Source of the DNA: Chitinophagaceae bacterium
Lineage (GTDB): Bacteria; Bacteroidota; Bacteroidia; Chitinophagales; Chitinophagaceae
DNA length: 26,295 bases
Reading direction: 5' to 3'
Assembly: GCA_947468255.1 (NCBI GenBank)
Contig: CANIMM010000011.1
Span: 1-26,295 of the forward strand
Position numbers and translations under genes: made by a program. Position 1 is the stretch's first letter. Each line of letters starts with the position of its first letter. Shown piece after piece: positions 1 to 7,063 of the stretch. The notes below the pieces were generated by a model, which saw nothing but the letters and a program-made list of their open reading frames with translations, was not told the origin of the DNA and searched no databases.

Positions 1-89
1 GCTACACTGAAATTAATTACATTTTTTCCGTTTACTTCTTTTACGATGCAATCTTTACCAAGATTGCCAACGATTTGTAACTTGATCAT
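1..89 (-). CDS. ssb: Single-stranded DNA-binding protein, N-terminal fragment (partial)
   Basis: Reading the minus strand from the ATG at 89 gives 29 codons that run off the window edge, beginning MIKLQIVGNLGKDCIVKEVN. This matches the start of Bacteroidota SSB proteins: a first beta strand of an OB fold, the Gly-Asn-Leu-Gly-Lys-Asp turn, then a strand ending in Asn-Phe-Ser-Val. SSB coats single-stranded DNA during replication, recombination and repair. Only the first 29 residues are visible, so the DNA-binding aromatics and the acidic C-terminal tip cannot be checked. The call rests on the N-terminal pattern alone. It is transcribed away from the S24 repressor gene in the same direction, with about 290 bases between them. 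Confidence 0.75.
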   Translation of the reverse strand, partial: MIKLQIVGNLGKDCIVKEVNGKNVINFSV

Positions 90-216
90 AATTGTGTTTT
101 TTAATGTTAAGCGATGTATCTGAATTTGAAAATTATGAAAATTTACGGACTGGATCCTATGTTTTTTCTCACAAACAATACAGTGATAGCACTAAATTGT
201 ACATGATTGGGGGGAT

Positions 217-234
217 ATTGATTTAGTAATCAAT
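217..234. repeat. Perfect 7-bp inverted repeat upstream of ssb
   Basis: ATTGATT (217-223) and AATCAAT (228-234) are perfect inverted copies around a 4-nt TAGT loop. It could be a small hairpin or a protein-binding site in the ssb leader. Function is unknown. Confidence 0.5.
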
Positions 235-242
235 TTAATTAG

Positions 243-272
243 AACTAGGTCAATTACAACTAGGCCAATGAT
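243..272. repeat. Two-copy 15-bp tandem repeat upstream of ssb
   Basis: AACTAGGTCAATTAC (243-257) is followed directly by AACTAGGCCAATGAT (258-272). The core AACTAGGnCAAT is shared. Two tandem sites 15 bp apart would suit binding by a regulator, but chance similarity in AT-rich DNA is possible. Confidence 0.45.
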
Positions 273-382
273 TTTGAAACAATGCTATTCTGCAGCAACA
301 TTTAGCTGAATCAAAATCAGTCTTTATAGGTTTTTCTTGCAATTCAACAGCAACTGTAAGCAATACATTAGAACCGAAGTGG

Positions 383-1135
383 CTAATTCATTTTCTTATT
401 TAAGGTAGTAACCTGACTTTGAAGGTTATTGACCATGCTTGCCAACGAATTCATGTCCCAGCGCTGTTGGGCACTTACCTTGCTAATGACCATTTGTGCC
501 TGCCAAAGTTCTACGACGTCTTCTGCGTTTACCTGGTATGGCTGGTACTGTGGGTTATCGCTCACCAAGGTTAATTTATTTTTTGAACGATTGTTCCGCA
601 CGATTCTTTTATATACAATACCCTCGTGCCTACTAACTACAATATATGCTTGGTCATTTTTAACGTCTTCTGAATTGTCCACTTTTTCCCCCACTATAAT
701 ACTTCCACTCGGCGTGGGCATCATACTATCCCCAATTATTTCAAAGGCCCGATAATTTCCACCGGCCAACATGGGAAGGGTGAACGTATTCAGCTCATCG
801 ATAAATTCGCTATCAGCATAACCAGCAAGATAACCGGCTGCAGCTTTTACGGGAACAAAATGAATGACATTTCGATCACTAGCAATCATTTTTTGCTGCC
901 TACGCTTGGCCAAAAAACTTTCTCCGGTGTTACTAAGGTCCTTTAATAACAATTCATCCAAACTAAGCTTAAAAGTATCCCCCACTATTTCAAGCACTTC
1001 GAGGCGAGGGTCTGCCCTTTCTTCCTCGTAAGCCCCAATAAGGGATCGTTTTATTCCAAGTTTAACTGCAAATTCCTCCTGTGTCCATCCGCGAAGTTTA
1101 CGCAGATATTTAAGATTTTGGCCAGCTTGTGACAT
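383..1135 (-). CDS. LexA-like XRE/S24 family transcriptional regulator
   Basis: A 250-residue repressor-type protein. Residues about 5-65 form an XRE helix-turn-helix with the pattern LRKLRGWTQEEFAVKLGIKR. Residues about 93-220 form a peptidase S24 (LexA/CI C-terminal) domain. The self-cleavage machinery appears complete: a candidate Ala100-Gly101 scissile bond in KAAAGYL, catalytic Ser137 in GDSMMP, and the general base Lys176 in VYKRI. Residues about 227-248 may form a short coiled coil. In this family, DNA damage or another signal triggers autocleavage and derepression. The gene precedes ssb on the same strand, which fits a DNA-damage role but does not prove it. Its promoter contains two equal inverted repeats, suggesting autorepression. 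The specific regulon cannot be read from this window. Confidence 0.9.
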   Translation of the reverse strand: MSQAGQNLKYLRKLRGWTQEEFAVKLGIKRSLIGAYEEERADPRLEVLEIVGDTFKLSLDELLLKDLSNTGESFLAKRRQQKMIASDRNVIHFVPVKAAAGYLAGYADSEFIDELNTFTLPMLAGGNYRAFEIIGDSMMPTPSGSIIVGEKVDNSEDVKNDQAYIVVSRHEGIVYKRIVRNNRSKNKLTLVSDNPQYQPYQVNAEDVVELWQAQMVISKVSAQQRWDMNSLASMVNNLQSQVTTLNKKMN

Positions 1136-1141
1136 GTTGTA

Positions 1142-1179
1142 ACTAATTTGATTAGTACAAATATACTAACTTTTTTAGT
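1142..1179. promoter_or_regulatory. Paired inverted repeats ACTAA-N5-TTAGT, probable repressor operators
   Basis: Two copies of the same dyad are seen: ACTAA-TTTGA-TTAGT at 1142-1156 and ACTAA-CTTTT-TTAGT at 1165-1179. Their centres, 1149 and 1172, are 23 bp apart, about two helical turns. The first covers the predicted start of transcription and the second lies between the -33 and -7 boxes of the S24 regulator gene. This geometry suits cooperative autorepression by the regulator. A related sequence, TAGTT-AATCC-AACTA, follows at 1176-1190. Binding itself is inferred. Confidence 0.65.
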
Positions 1180-1187
1180 TAATCCAA
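1158..1187 (-). promoter_or_regulatory. Bacteroidota-type promoter of the S24 regulator gene
   Basis: On the minus strand TTG (1187-1185) is separated by exactly 19 nt from TATATTTG (1165-1158), matching the Bacteroidota -33 TTTG / -7 TAnnTTTG layout. Transcription would start near 1153, giving a leader of about 18 nt before the ATG at 1135. Confidence 0.75.
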
Positions 1188-1262
1188 CTATTTTTTATTT
1201 TTTTTTCCATTTTTCATTATGCAAGGGACTAACAAATTTAAAAAGATGAACATGCTAGCCCT

Positions 1263-1270
1263 TACTTTTG
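1263..1270 (+). promoter_or_regulatory. -7 box TACTTTTG before the four-helix membrane protein gene
   Basis: TACTTTTG matches TAnnTTTG and lies 15 nt before the ATG at 1286, followed by an A-rich leader. No TTG is seen at the expected -33 distance, so support comes from the -7 element only. Confidence 0.5.
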
Positions 1271-1285
1271 TAAAAAAAAAATCAT

Positions 1286-1747
1286 ATGCAAATCGTATTG
1301 ATATTACACAGTCTTTTTCGTTGGGCCGTTTTATTATTCGGCTTTTGGACATTGCTAAATGCAATAACAGGTTTTTTTGGTAAAAGAACTTATTCTGCCA
1401 GCGACAACCGCAGTAATTTATTGTTCATGATCAGTTGTGACATCCAACTGCTGATCGGATTGATTTTATATTTCACCAACGGATGGTTTGACCGCCTGAA
1501 AGATTTGGGAAATAATATGAAAGACCCGCACAATCGTTTTTTTACAATGGAACATATGAGCCTTCTACTAGTAGCTTGGGTGATGGTTCACATCGGGCGA
1601 GCTGCTGTTAAAAGAGCCGACACGGATGCAGCCAAACACAAAAAAATGCTGATTTTTTTCGGTATTGCGCTGTTGTTGATTTTGGTGTCTATCCCATGGC
1701 CTTTTCGGCAGGTGATTGAAAGACCTTACTTCAGATGGTTTAACTAA
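1286..1747 (+). CDS. Four-helix membrane protein, cytochrome b-like (conserved Bacteroidota family)
   Basis: A 153-residue integral membrane protein with four hydrophobic stretches at about residues 5-30, 44-64, 89-106 and 122-140. Histidines lie in or beside the helices: His8 in LILHSLFRW, His90 in MEHMSLL and His102 in VMVHIGRA. Similar small Bacteroidota proteins are often annotated 'cytochrome B', and these histidines could be heme ligands; no heme has been shown here and the label should be treated as tentative. The gap to surE is only 27 nt, so the two may share a transcript started at the -7 box near 1263. The start is fixed by the first Met directly in front of the first helix. Substrate and role are unknown. 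Confidence 0.7.
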   Translation: MQIVLILHSLFRWAVLLFGFWTLLNAITGFFGKRTYSASDNRSNLLFMISCDIQLLIGLILYFTNGWFDRLKDLGNNMKDPHNRFFTMEHMSLLLVAWVMVHIGRAAVKRADTDAAKHKKMLIFFGIALLLILVSIPWPFRQVIERPYFRWFN

Positions 1748-1774
1748 AATTGGTTTTAAATATAATTTCAACGT

Positions 1775-2557
1775 ATGGCAAAATCATCCGCACTACCTAC
1801 TATTTTAATTACCAATGACGACGGTATAACAGCACCGGGTATACGTAATTTAGTAGAAGCGGTAAAAGGGCTTGGCAAAATAATAGTAGTGGCTCCCGAT
1901 AAACCACAGAGCGCCATGGGGCATGCCATTACAATTGGCCAGCCACTGCGGATGAACAAAGTGGACCTCTTTGATGGTGTGGAAGCCTGGCAAACAAGTG
2001 GCACGCCGGTGGACTGTGTAAAACTTGCAGTTGACAAAATTTTACACCGCAAGCCCGATCTTTGCTTAAGTGGTATCAATCACGGCGCAAATCATTCAAT
2101 CAATATTATCTACAGTGGTACGATGAGTGCCGCTATGGAGGCATCTATTGAGAGCATACCGAGTATTGGATTTTCTCTATTAAACTACAATTATGAAGCA
2201 GACTTTGAGCCAGCCAAACATTATGTAACCAAGATGGTTAGTAGCCTTTTAACTAAAAAGCTGGATAAGCATATGCTACTGAATGTAAACATCCCTGCAC
2301 TTCCAATAGAACTGATAAAAGGAATAAAAATTTGCCGACAAGCCTATGCAAAATATGAAGAAGATTTTAAAGAACGCAAAGATCCTCAAGGAAAAAAATA
2401 TTACTGGCTCACTGGGGCATTTGTAAACTTAGATAAAGGAAAGGATACTGATGTGTGGGCACTGGAAAATAATTATATAAGTGTGGTTCCTGTTCAATTT
2501 GATTTAACAAATTACGCACTCAAAGAAAAGTTGGAAAAAAACTGGAAAATAAAATGA
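1775..2557 (+). CDS. surE: 5'/3'-nucleotidase SurE
   Basis: A 260-residue cytoplasmic metal-dependent phosphatase of the SurE family, which removes phosphate from nucleoside 5'- and 3'-monophosphates and is linked to stationary-phase survival. The active-site set known from E. coli SurE is present: Asp15-Asp16 in ITNDDGITAPG, Ser46 in the APDKPQSAMGHAIT loop, and Asn102 in CLSGINHGAN. The family-typical GTPVDCVK stretch is at residues 76-83 and SGTMSAAMEA follows the Asn motif. Length is normal for the family. Its stop codon overlaps the start of the next gene (ATGA at 2554-2557), so the two are probably translationally coupled. Confidence 0.96.
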   Translation: MAKSSALPTILITNDDGITAPGIRNLVEAVKGLGKIIVVAPDKPQSAMGHAITIGQPLRMNKVDLFDGVEAWQTSGTPVDCVKLAVDKILHRKPDLCLSGINHGANHSINIIYSGTMSAAMEASIESIPSIGFSLLNYNYEADFEPAKHYVTKMVSSLLTKKLDKHMLLNVNIPALPIELIKGIKICRQAYAKYEEDFKERKDPQGKKYYWLTGAFVNLDKGKDTDVWALENNYISVVPVQFDLTNYALKEKLEKNWKIK

Positions 2558-2850
2558 TACTAAAAAAAGATAGTTTCTGGCTCGGTATGGTAATGGGGCT
2601 TATTGGCCCTATCATTGGTTTTTCCATTTTCAAAATGATCAAATACAATACCTTCACACTGAAGGAAATGTACCAATGGATGACAATGAACCATAACCTT
2701 ATAACAGCATGGATCAGTGTTTCCCTTTTTGTAAATGCACTGTTGTTTACCTTATTTGTAAATGCAAAAATCGATAAAACTGCAAAAGGCATTTTTGGGG
2801 TAACCGTATTGTATGCTATTGTAGCTTTATGTATCAAATTTTTTGGATAA
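2554..2850 (+). CDS. 98-aa membrane protein overlapping surE
   Basis: A small basic membrane protein with three hydrophobic stretches at about residues 8-26, 50-67 and 76-97. The start ATG overlaps the surE stop (ATGA), a strong sign of a real, coupled gene. The motif NAKIDKTAKGIFGVT between helices two and three is recognisable from small proteins found beside surE in other Bacteroidota (recollection, not checked). No enzyme motif or binding site is visible and the function is unknown. In several Bacteroidota the next gene is lpxB; here it is a methyltransferase. Confidence 0.8.
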   Translation: MILKKDSFWLGMVMGLIGPIIGFSIFKMIKYNTFTLKEMYQWMTMNHNLITAWISVSLFVNALLFTLFVNAKIDKTAKGIFGVTVLYAIVALCIKFFG

Positions 2851-2870
2851 CATCCCACTAACTTCATTTA

Positions 2871-3611
2871 ATGCAAGATCGGCCCTGGTTTAAAGATTGG
2901 TTCAACTCCCCCTATTATCATCAGCTTTACTTTAAAAGGAACGAGGCCGAGGCTGCCCATTTTATTGACCAACTTATCGATCACTTAAAGCCAGCACCCA
3001 ACGCAAAGATACTAGATGTTGCTTGCGGTAAAGGGAGACACTCCATTTACCTTTCCAAAAAAAAATTTGATGTAACAGGTATTGATCTAAGTGAAGAAAG
3101 CATCGCAGAAGCTTTGAAATGTGAAACAGAAAACCTTCACTTTTATACGCATGACATGCGTCTTCCCTTTTGGATAAATCACTTTGATATTGCCTTTAAT
3201 TTTTTTACTAGTTTTGGCTATTTTCAAACTCCCAAAGAGCACAACAACGCCATTCGAACAATTGCACAATCACTCAAAAATAATGGATCCTTTGTATTGG
3301 ATTACTTAAATCCACAATATGCTGAAGCGCATCAAGAAAAACCTTTCGAAATAAAAATAGACAGGGTTAATTATCTTATTACCAAATCGATGGATAAAAC
3401 ACATTTTTACAAAAAAATTATGGTGGAAGATCAATCGTTAGATCAACTATTTATTTATAATGAACAAGTAGCCAAATTCACTTTGCGAGATTTTGAAATG
3501 ATGTTCTACCAACAAGGTTTGCAAATAAATGAAGTAATGGGTGATTATAATTTATCTGCTTACGATGTAGTAAAATCACCCAGACTAATTTTGATTGCGA
3601 CCAAAAAATAA
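2871..3611 (+). CDS. Class I SAM-dependent methyltransferase
   Basis: A 246-residue Rossmann-fold methyltransferase. Motif I is ILDVACGKGRHS at residues 47-58, the SAM glycine loop. It is followed by an acidic end of strand 2, VTGIDLSEESI, and a motif near residue 100, FDIAFNFFTSFGYF, typical of the Methyltransf_25/UbiE-like superfamily. The N-terminus DRPWFKDWFNSPYYHQLY is common in Bacteroidota proteins of this group. The substrate is not predictable from sequence; small molecules, lipids and proteins are all possible. It lies 20 nt after the small membrane protein and probably belongs to the surE transcript. Confidence 0.88.
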   Translation: MQDRPWFKDWFNSPYYHQLYFKRNEAEAAHFIDQLIDHLKPAPNAKILDVACGKGRHSIYLSKKKFDVTGIDLSEESIAEALKCETENLHFYTHDMRLPFWINHFDIAFNFFTSFGYFQTPKEHNNAIRTIAQSLKNNGSFVLDYLNPQYAEAHQEKPFEIKIDRVNYLITKSMDKTHFYKKIMVEDQSLDQLFIYNEQVAKFTLRDFEMMFYQQGLQINEVMGDYNLSAYDVVKSPRLILIATKK

Positions 3612-3695
3612 GCTAATAATTTTTTGTCACTGATACCCCATACATTTAATTTGTGTGAAGATTAATATTTATTTCAAATGCACAATACAGTTAAA

Positions 3696-4412
3696 TCAAA
3701 TTTTAAATAAGCCATATTTTACAATACAATACAATGCTCTGAACCCATCCTTCCAATTGATTTTTTTCCCCTCTTCATACGTGCGGCCATAATAGGAAAT
3801 GCCCACTTCATAAATTCGAATTCCCTTAATACGTGCAATTTTTTGCGTTATCTCCGGCTCAAATCCGAAACGCTTTTCTTTTAATTGAATGGACTTTATA
3901 ATATCAGCTCGGAACAATTTGTAGCAGGTCTCCATATCGGTTAGATTCAAGTTTGAAAACAAGTTGGAAGTAAAGGTCAAAAGCTTATTCCCTATTGTAT
4001 GCCAGAAGAATAAAATCCGATGCGGCTTGCCACCTATAAACCTGCTTCCAAAAACAACATCTGCACTTCCATTCAAAATAGGCGCTAATAATATTGTATA
4101 TTCTGACGGATCGTACTCAAGATCGGCATCTTGTATAATAAGATGACTTCCGGTTGCTGATTTAATTCCAGTGTGTATTGCAGCACCTTTGCCTTGATTA
4201 ATCTCGTGTTTAAAGTATATAATATCTGCACCCTTATTTGAAGCAATAAATTCATGAATTACTACTTCCATTCGATCAGTTGAACAATCATTTACGAGTA
4301 CTATTTCCTTTTGAAATCCCGAAGGCAACTCAACATCCAATACTTTTTGAAGCACTTCGTAAATAGTTTTAGCCTCATTATAGGCAGGTATCACAATTGA
4401 AAGTTTGTTCAT
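3696..4412 (-). CDS. Family 2 glycosyltransferase, DPM1/polyprenyl-phosphate glycosyltransferase type
   Basis: A 238-residue GT-A fold enzyme without transmembrane anchors. It begins LSIVIPAYNEAKTI, the nucleotide-binding first strand, continues with IVLVNDCSTD at residues 37-46 and carries the acidic metal motif IIQDADLEYDP at residues 92-102. Residues 119-124, VVFGSRF, are also typical of dolichol-phosphate mannose synthase-like enzymes. Such enzymes load a sugar from a nucleotide donor onto a polyprenyl phosphate. An ArnT-like enzyme that would use such a donor is encoded nearby at 5330, on the other strand. A pairing is plausible but inferred. It converges with the methyltransferase gene; no clear terminator lies between them. 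Confidence 0.88.
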   Translation of the reverse strand: MNKLSIVIPAYNEAKTIYEVLQKVLDVELPSGFQKEIVLVNDCSTDRMEVVIHEFIASNKGADIIYFKHEINQGKGAAIHTGIKSATGSHLIIQDADLEYDPSEYTILLAPILNGSADVVFGSRFIGGKPHRILFFWHTIGNKLLTFTSNLFSNLNLTDMETCYKLFRADIIKSIQLKEKRFGFEPEITQKIARIKGIRIYEVGISYYGRTYEEGKKINWKDGFRALYCIVKYGLFKI

Positions 4413-4750
4413 TGAAATTAGAAAGTTGAAATGATGTCTAGTGAATTAAAGCTAGTGAAAATAGGATTTTAAAAAGCTGCAAATTATAACTTTAAAACTA
4501 CTGTTGAATGAAAAATCTACAATATTGATTGGAATATAGTTCAAACCAAATTAACTACCGCTTGCATGAGTAAATTGAATCTACCACAGGAAACCATTGG
4601 ATTTGTTCATTTTAATAAAAAACATGTATTTTTAACAAAATGTGGCGCAGTTTAATAAAAATGTTCAATTTTTACACCCTTTTATCCTAAATAACTAAGT
4701 TAATTCGAATAGTTCCTTATTTATTTTATAAACCAGGAATCAATAATTTT
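4413..4750. other. 338-bp AT-rich divergent intergenic region
   Basis: This stretch separates the minus-strand GT2 gene from the plus-strand PAP2 gene and should hold both promoters. No exact TAnnTTTG box was found on either strand. The one visible structure is an imperfect direct repeat with 40-bp period at 4611-4637 and 4651-4676. No small ORF with convincing coding features was seen. Confidence 0.5.
4611..4676. repeat. Imperfect direct repeat with 40-bp period
   Basis: Both copies begin TTTAATAAAA, at 4611 and 4651, and both continue through an ATGT core to an ATTTTTA tract ending in ACA or CA. The sequence between them, ATGTGGCGCAG, is unusually GC-rich for this region. The repeat might mark operator sites in front of the PAP2 gene. 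Confidence 0.4.
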
Positions 4751-5326
4751 ATGTTTAAAAAGCTCATAGATTTTGACAAATGGTTGTTTACTAAAATCAA
4801 TCAAACCACTGCTAATTCATTATTTGATGCTATAATGCCATTTTTTCGTCAACCATTAGTATGGATTCCGCTTTATCTTTTTTTTATTCTTTTTGCAATT
4901 TACAATTTTCCAAAAAAAGCATTGAGCTGGATAATTGGTTTGGGATTAACTGCATCTATAACTGATATCATCAGCAGCAGAATTTTTAAACCTTTAATTG
5001 GAAGGGAAAGGCCATGCAATGATTTTGAGATGGTTGATACAATCCGTTTACTTATACCAAACTGCGGACAAAACGGAAGTTTCACTTCATCACATGCAGC
5101 CAATCACTTTGGCATTGCAATGTTTATTTACATTACAATGCGCAATAGCTGGGGTAATTATACTTATTTATTTTTTATCTGGGCTGCCTTGATTTCATAC
5201 GCACAAGTTTATGTAGGTGTACATTTTCCATTTGACATTTTGGGAGGAGCGATAATTGGATGCTCGGCAGGATATTTTATTGCAACTATTTTCACAAAAA
5301 AAATAGGATCAATTTCATTAAAATAG
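4751..5326 (+). CDS. PAP2-family lipid phosphatase
   Basis: A 191-residue membrane phosphatase with about five helices. The three acid-phosphatase motifs are recognisable: KPLIGRERP (Lys80, Arg87-Pro88), GSFTSSHAAN (His115) and AQVYVGVHFPFD (His158, Asp162). The third motif departs from the textbook SRxxxxxHxxxD: Ala151-Gln152 replace Ser-Arg, though the catalytic His and Asp remain. Relatives dephosphorylate undecaprenyl diphosphate, phosphatidylglycerol phosphate or lipid A. The next gene starts 3 nt later and encodes an ArnT-like transferase, so the two are almost certainly co-transcribed. That favours a role in recycling a polyprenyl carrier or trimming a surface lipid; the exact substrate is unknown. 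Confidence 0.87.
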   Translation: MFKKLIDFDKWLFTKINQTTANSLFDAIMPFFRQPLVWIPLYLFFILFAIYNFPKKALSWIIGLGLTASITDIISSRIFKPLIGRERPCNDFEMVDTIRLLIPNCGQNGSFTSSHAANHFGIAMFIYITMRNSWGNYTYLFFIWAALISYAQVYVGVHFPFDILGGAIIGCSAGYFIATIFTKKIGSISLK

Positions 5327-5329
5327 ATT

Positions 5330-6988
5330 ATGATAGATAGCAAATATATATATATTATTTTTGGCTTCCTTGCTCTGATTTGCTTTATCGGTTTTGGGAT
5401 TGATATAATGGATATTGATGCAGCGCAATATGCTTCTATGAGCCGGGAAATGATGACTAGCGGGCAGTATCTTCAATTGCATGATTTAGGAAAGGACTAC
5501 CTAGACAAGCCTCCTTTTCTTTTCTGGATTAGTTCCTTAAGTCTAAAATTATTTGGCATTACTAATTTCGCTTACCGCTTACCGTCATTCTTATTTGCGG
5601 CATTGGCTGTATTTTCTACTTACAAACTTTCTCGTTTGTTTTATGAAAAAAATACATCCATATTGTCTGCAATAATTTTAGCTTCCTGCCAAGGTTTTAT
5701 TTTAATGAATCATGATGTAAGAACCGATACCATTTTAATGAGTTGGGTAATATTCAGCATTTGGCAACTAGCAGAATGGTTTCAAAAAAACAAATTGATT
5801 CATTTCATTATAGGCTGTGCCGGTATAGCATGTGGTATGATGACCAAGGGGCCAATTGCATTAATCGTTCCAATATTTGCGTTTGGGTCACATATTTTGC
5901 TTCAAAGAAAATTTTTACAGATTTTTAAATGGCAATATATACTTGGTGCAATTGTGATTGCAATATTACTAATTCCAATGAGCTGGGGTTTGTATCAACA
6001 ATTTGATTTGCACCCTGAGAAAATAGTGAATGGAGATAAAAATGTTTCCGGATTGAAATTTTTCTACTGGACACAAAGCTTTGGAAGAATTACCGGTGCA
6101 TCTCCATGGGATAATAACAGTACTATTTTCTTCCTTTTGCAAAATATGTTTTGGTCTTTTTTACCGTGGATTTTCCTATTCATAGTTGCCTGTTACGTTC
6201 AAATAAAAGAAATAATAAGACAACAATTTTTTCTTTCTGATAATCAGGAAGGAATCACTGTTGGCGGATTCCTATTGACTTATCTTTCACTTGGGATAAG
6301 TAAATTTCAATTGCCCCATTACATTTTTGTTGCATTTCCATTTGCTGCAATAATTTCGGCAAGATTTATAAATGATCTGTTATTAGCAAATAAGCACCGG
6401 AAAATAATTAACCCATTACTTTACTTTCATTTTATTTCATTCATTTTACTTTGGTTAATTTTAATCACTTTATTGATTTGGCCTTTTGAATCGATTAGTC
6501 TACTCACATCATGCCTTGCCATAGTGGTTTTCATTGGATTTGTTATCCTGTTTTTCAAAATCAAAAATCCCGCTCATTCACTTTTGGTGATTTGCCTTTA
6601 CACCTCAATTGGCTTAAACTTTTTCCTAAATGCTTTTTTTTACCCTTCTTTATTAAACTTTCAGGCTGGAAGCACCGTAGGAAAATGGATTTCAAAAAAT
6701 AATATCCCTACAAAAAACATATTTATTTATCAATATCCAATATGGAGGAGTCTTCACTTTTATGCTAAGGGAATTGTAGCTCAGAAAGATTCATTGAGTG
6801 AAATATCGTCTGGTGATTACATCTTAACAAACGAAAAAAAACTGCACACTATAAAAGAAAACGGAAAAGCTTATACGTTACTCTATAGCGGATATGATTA
6901 CCCAGTAACAAGACTATCTTTAACATTCATAAATCCAGAAAAAAGAGCAACAGTAGTAGAAAAATTTGCACTCATTAAAATAAAATAA
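5330..6988 (+). CDS. ArnT/GT39-like membrane glycosyltransferase
   Basis: A 552-residue protein with about eleven to thirteen hydrophobic helices, of the PMT_2/ArnT (GT39/GT83) superfamily. The first periplasmic loop shows the expected acidic motif IDIMDIDAAQYASMSREM (Asp28, Asp30), followed by the diagnostic GKDYLDKPPFLFWI with Lys60-Pro61-Pro62. Such enzymes use a polyprenyl-phosphate-linked sugar on the periplasmic side and transfer it to lipid A, another glycolipid or protein. The C-terminal part, from about residue 445, is a soluble domain. It follows the PAP2 gene by 3 nt. Base composition is strongly AT-rich: 6421-6480 has 11 G+C of 60 by eye count. The acceptor and sugar are not predictable from sequence. 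Confidence 0.87.
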   Translation: MIDSKYIYIIFGFLALICFIGFGIDIMDIDAAQYASMSREMMTSGQYLQLHDLGKDYLDKPPFLFWISSLSLKLFGITNFAYRLPSFLFAALAVFSTYKLSRLFYEKNTSILSAIILASCQGFILMNHDVRTDTILMSWVIFSIWQLAEWFQKNKLIHFIIGCAGIACGMMTKGPIALIVPIFAFGSHILLQRKFLQIFKWQYILGAIVIAILLIPMSWGLYQQFDLHPEKIVNGDKNVSGLKFFYWTQSFGRITGASPWDNNSTIFFLLQNMFWSFLPWIFLFIVACYVQIKEIIRQQFFLSDNQEGITVGGFLLTYLSLGISKFQLPHYIFVAFPFAAIISARFINDLLLANKHRKIINPLLYFHFISFILLWLILITLLIWPFESISLLTSCLAIVVFIGFVILFFKIKNPAHSLLVICLYTSIGLNFFLNAFFYPSLLNFQAGSTVGKWISKNNIPTKNIFIYQYPIWRSLHFYAKGIVAQKDSLSEISSGDYILTNEKKLHTIKENGKAYTLLYSGYDYPVTRLSLTFINPEKRATVVEKFALIKIK

Positions 6989-7063
6989 AAAGTTACCTAC
7001 ATTCAAAATGCTCGTTGCATATAGTAAGAACCAAAAAAATCATGATTTAATAATACTCTCAAA

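Larger units (their letters stand above)
90..382. other. Intergenic region upstream of ssb with hairpin and 15-bp tandem repeat
   Basis: No credible gene is visible here. It is presumably the ssb leader and promoter region plus the 3' region of the repressor gene. Two structures stand out. A perfect inverted repeat ATTGATT-TAGT-AATCAAT lies at 217-234. A tandem direct repeat lies at 243-272, AACTAGGTCAATTAC followed by AACTAGGCCAATGAT, 12 of 15 positions identical. No exact TAnnTTTG box was found on the minus strand in front of ssb. Confidence 0.5.

Noticed and set aside
429..755. Open reading frame of 108 codons on the plus strand
   Set aside because: It lies wholly inside the S24 regulator gene on the other strand, has no recognisable domain, and the minus-strand gene explains the sequence fully.
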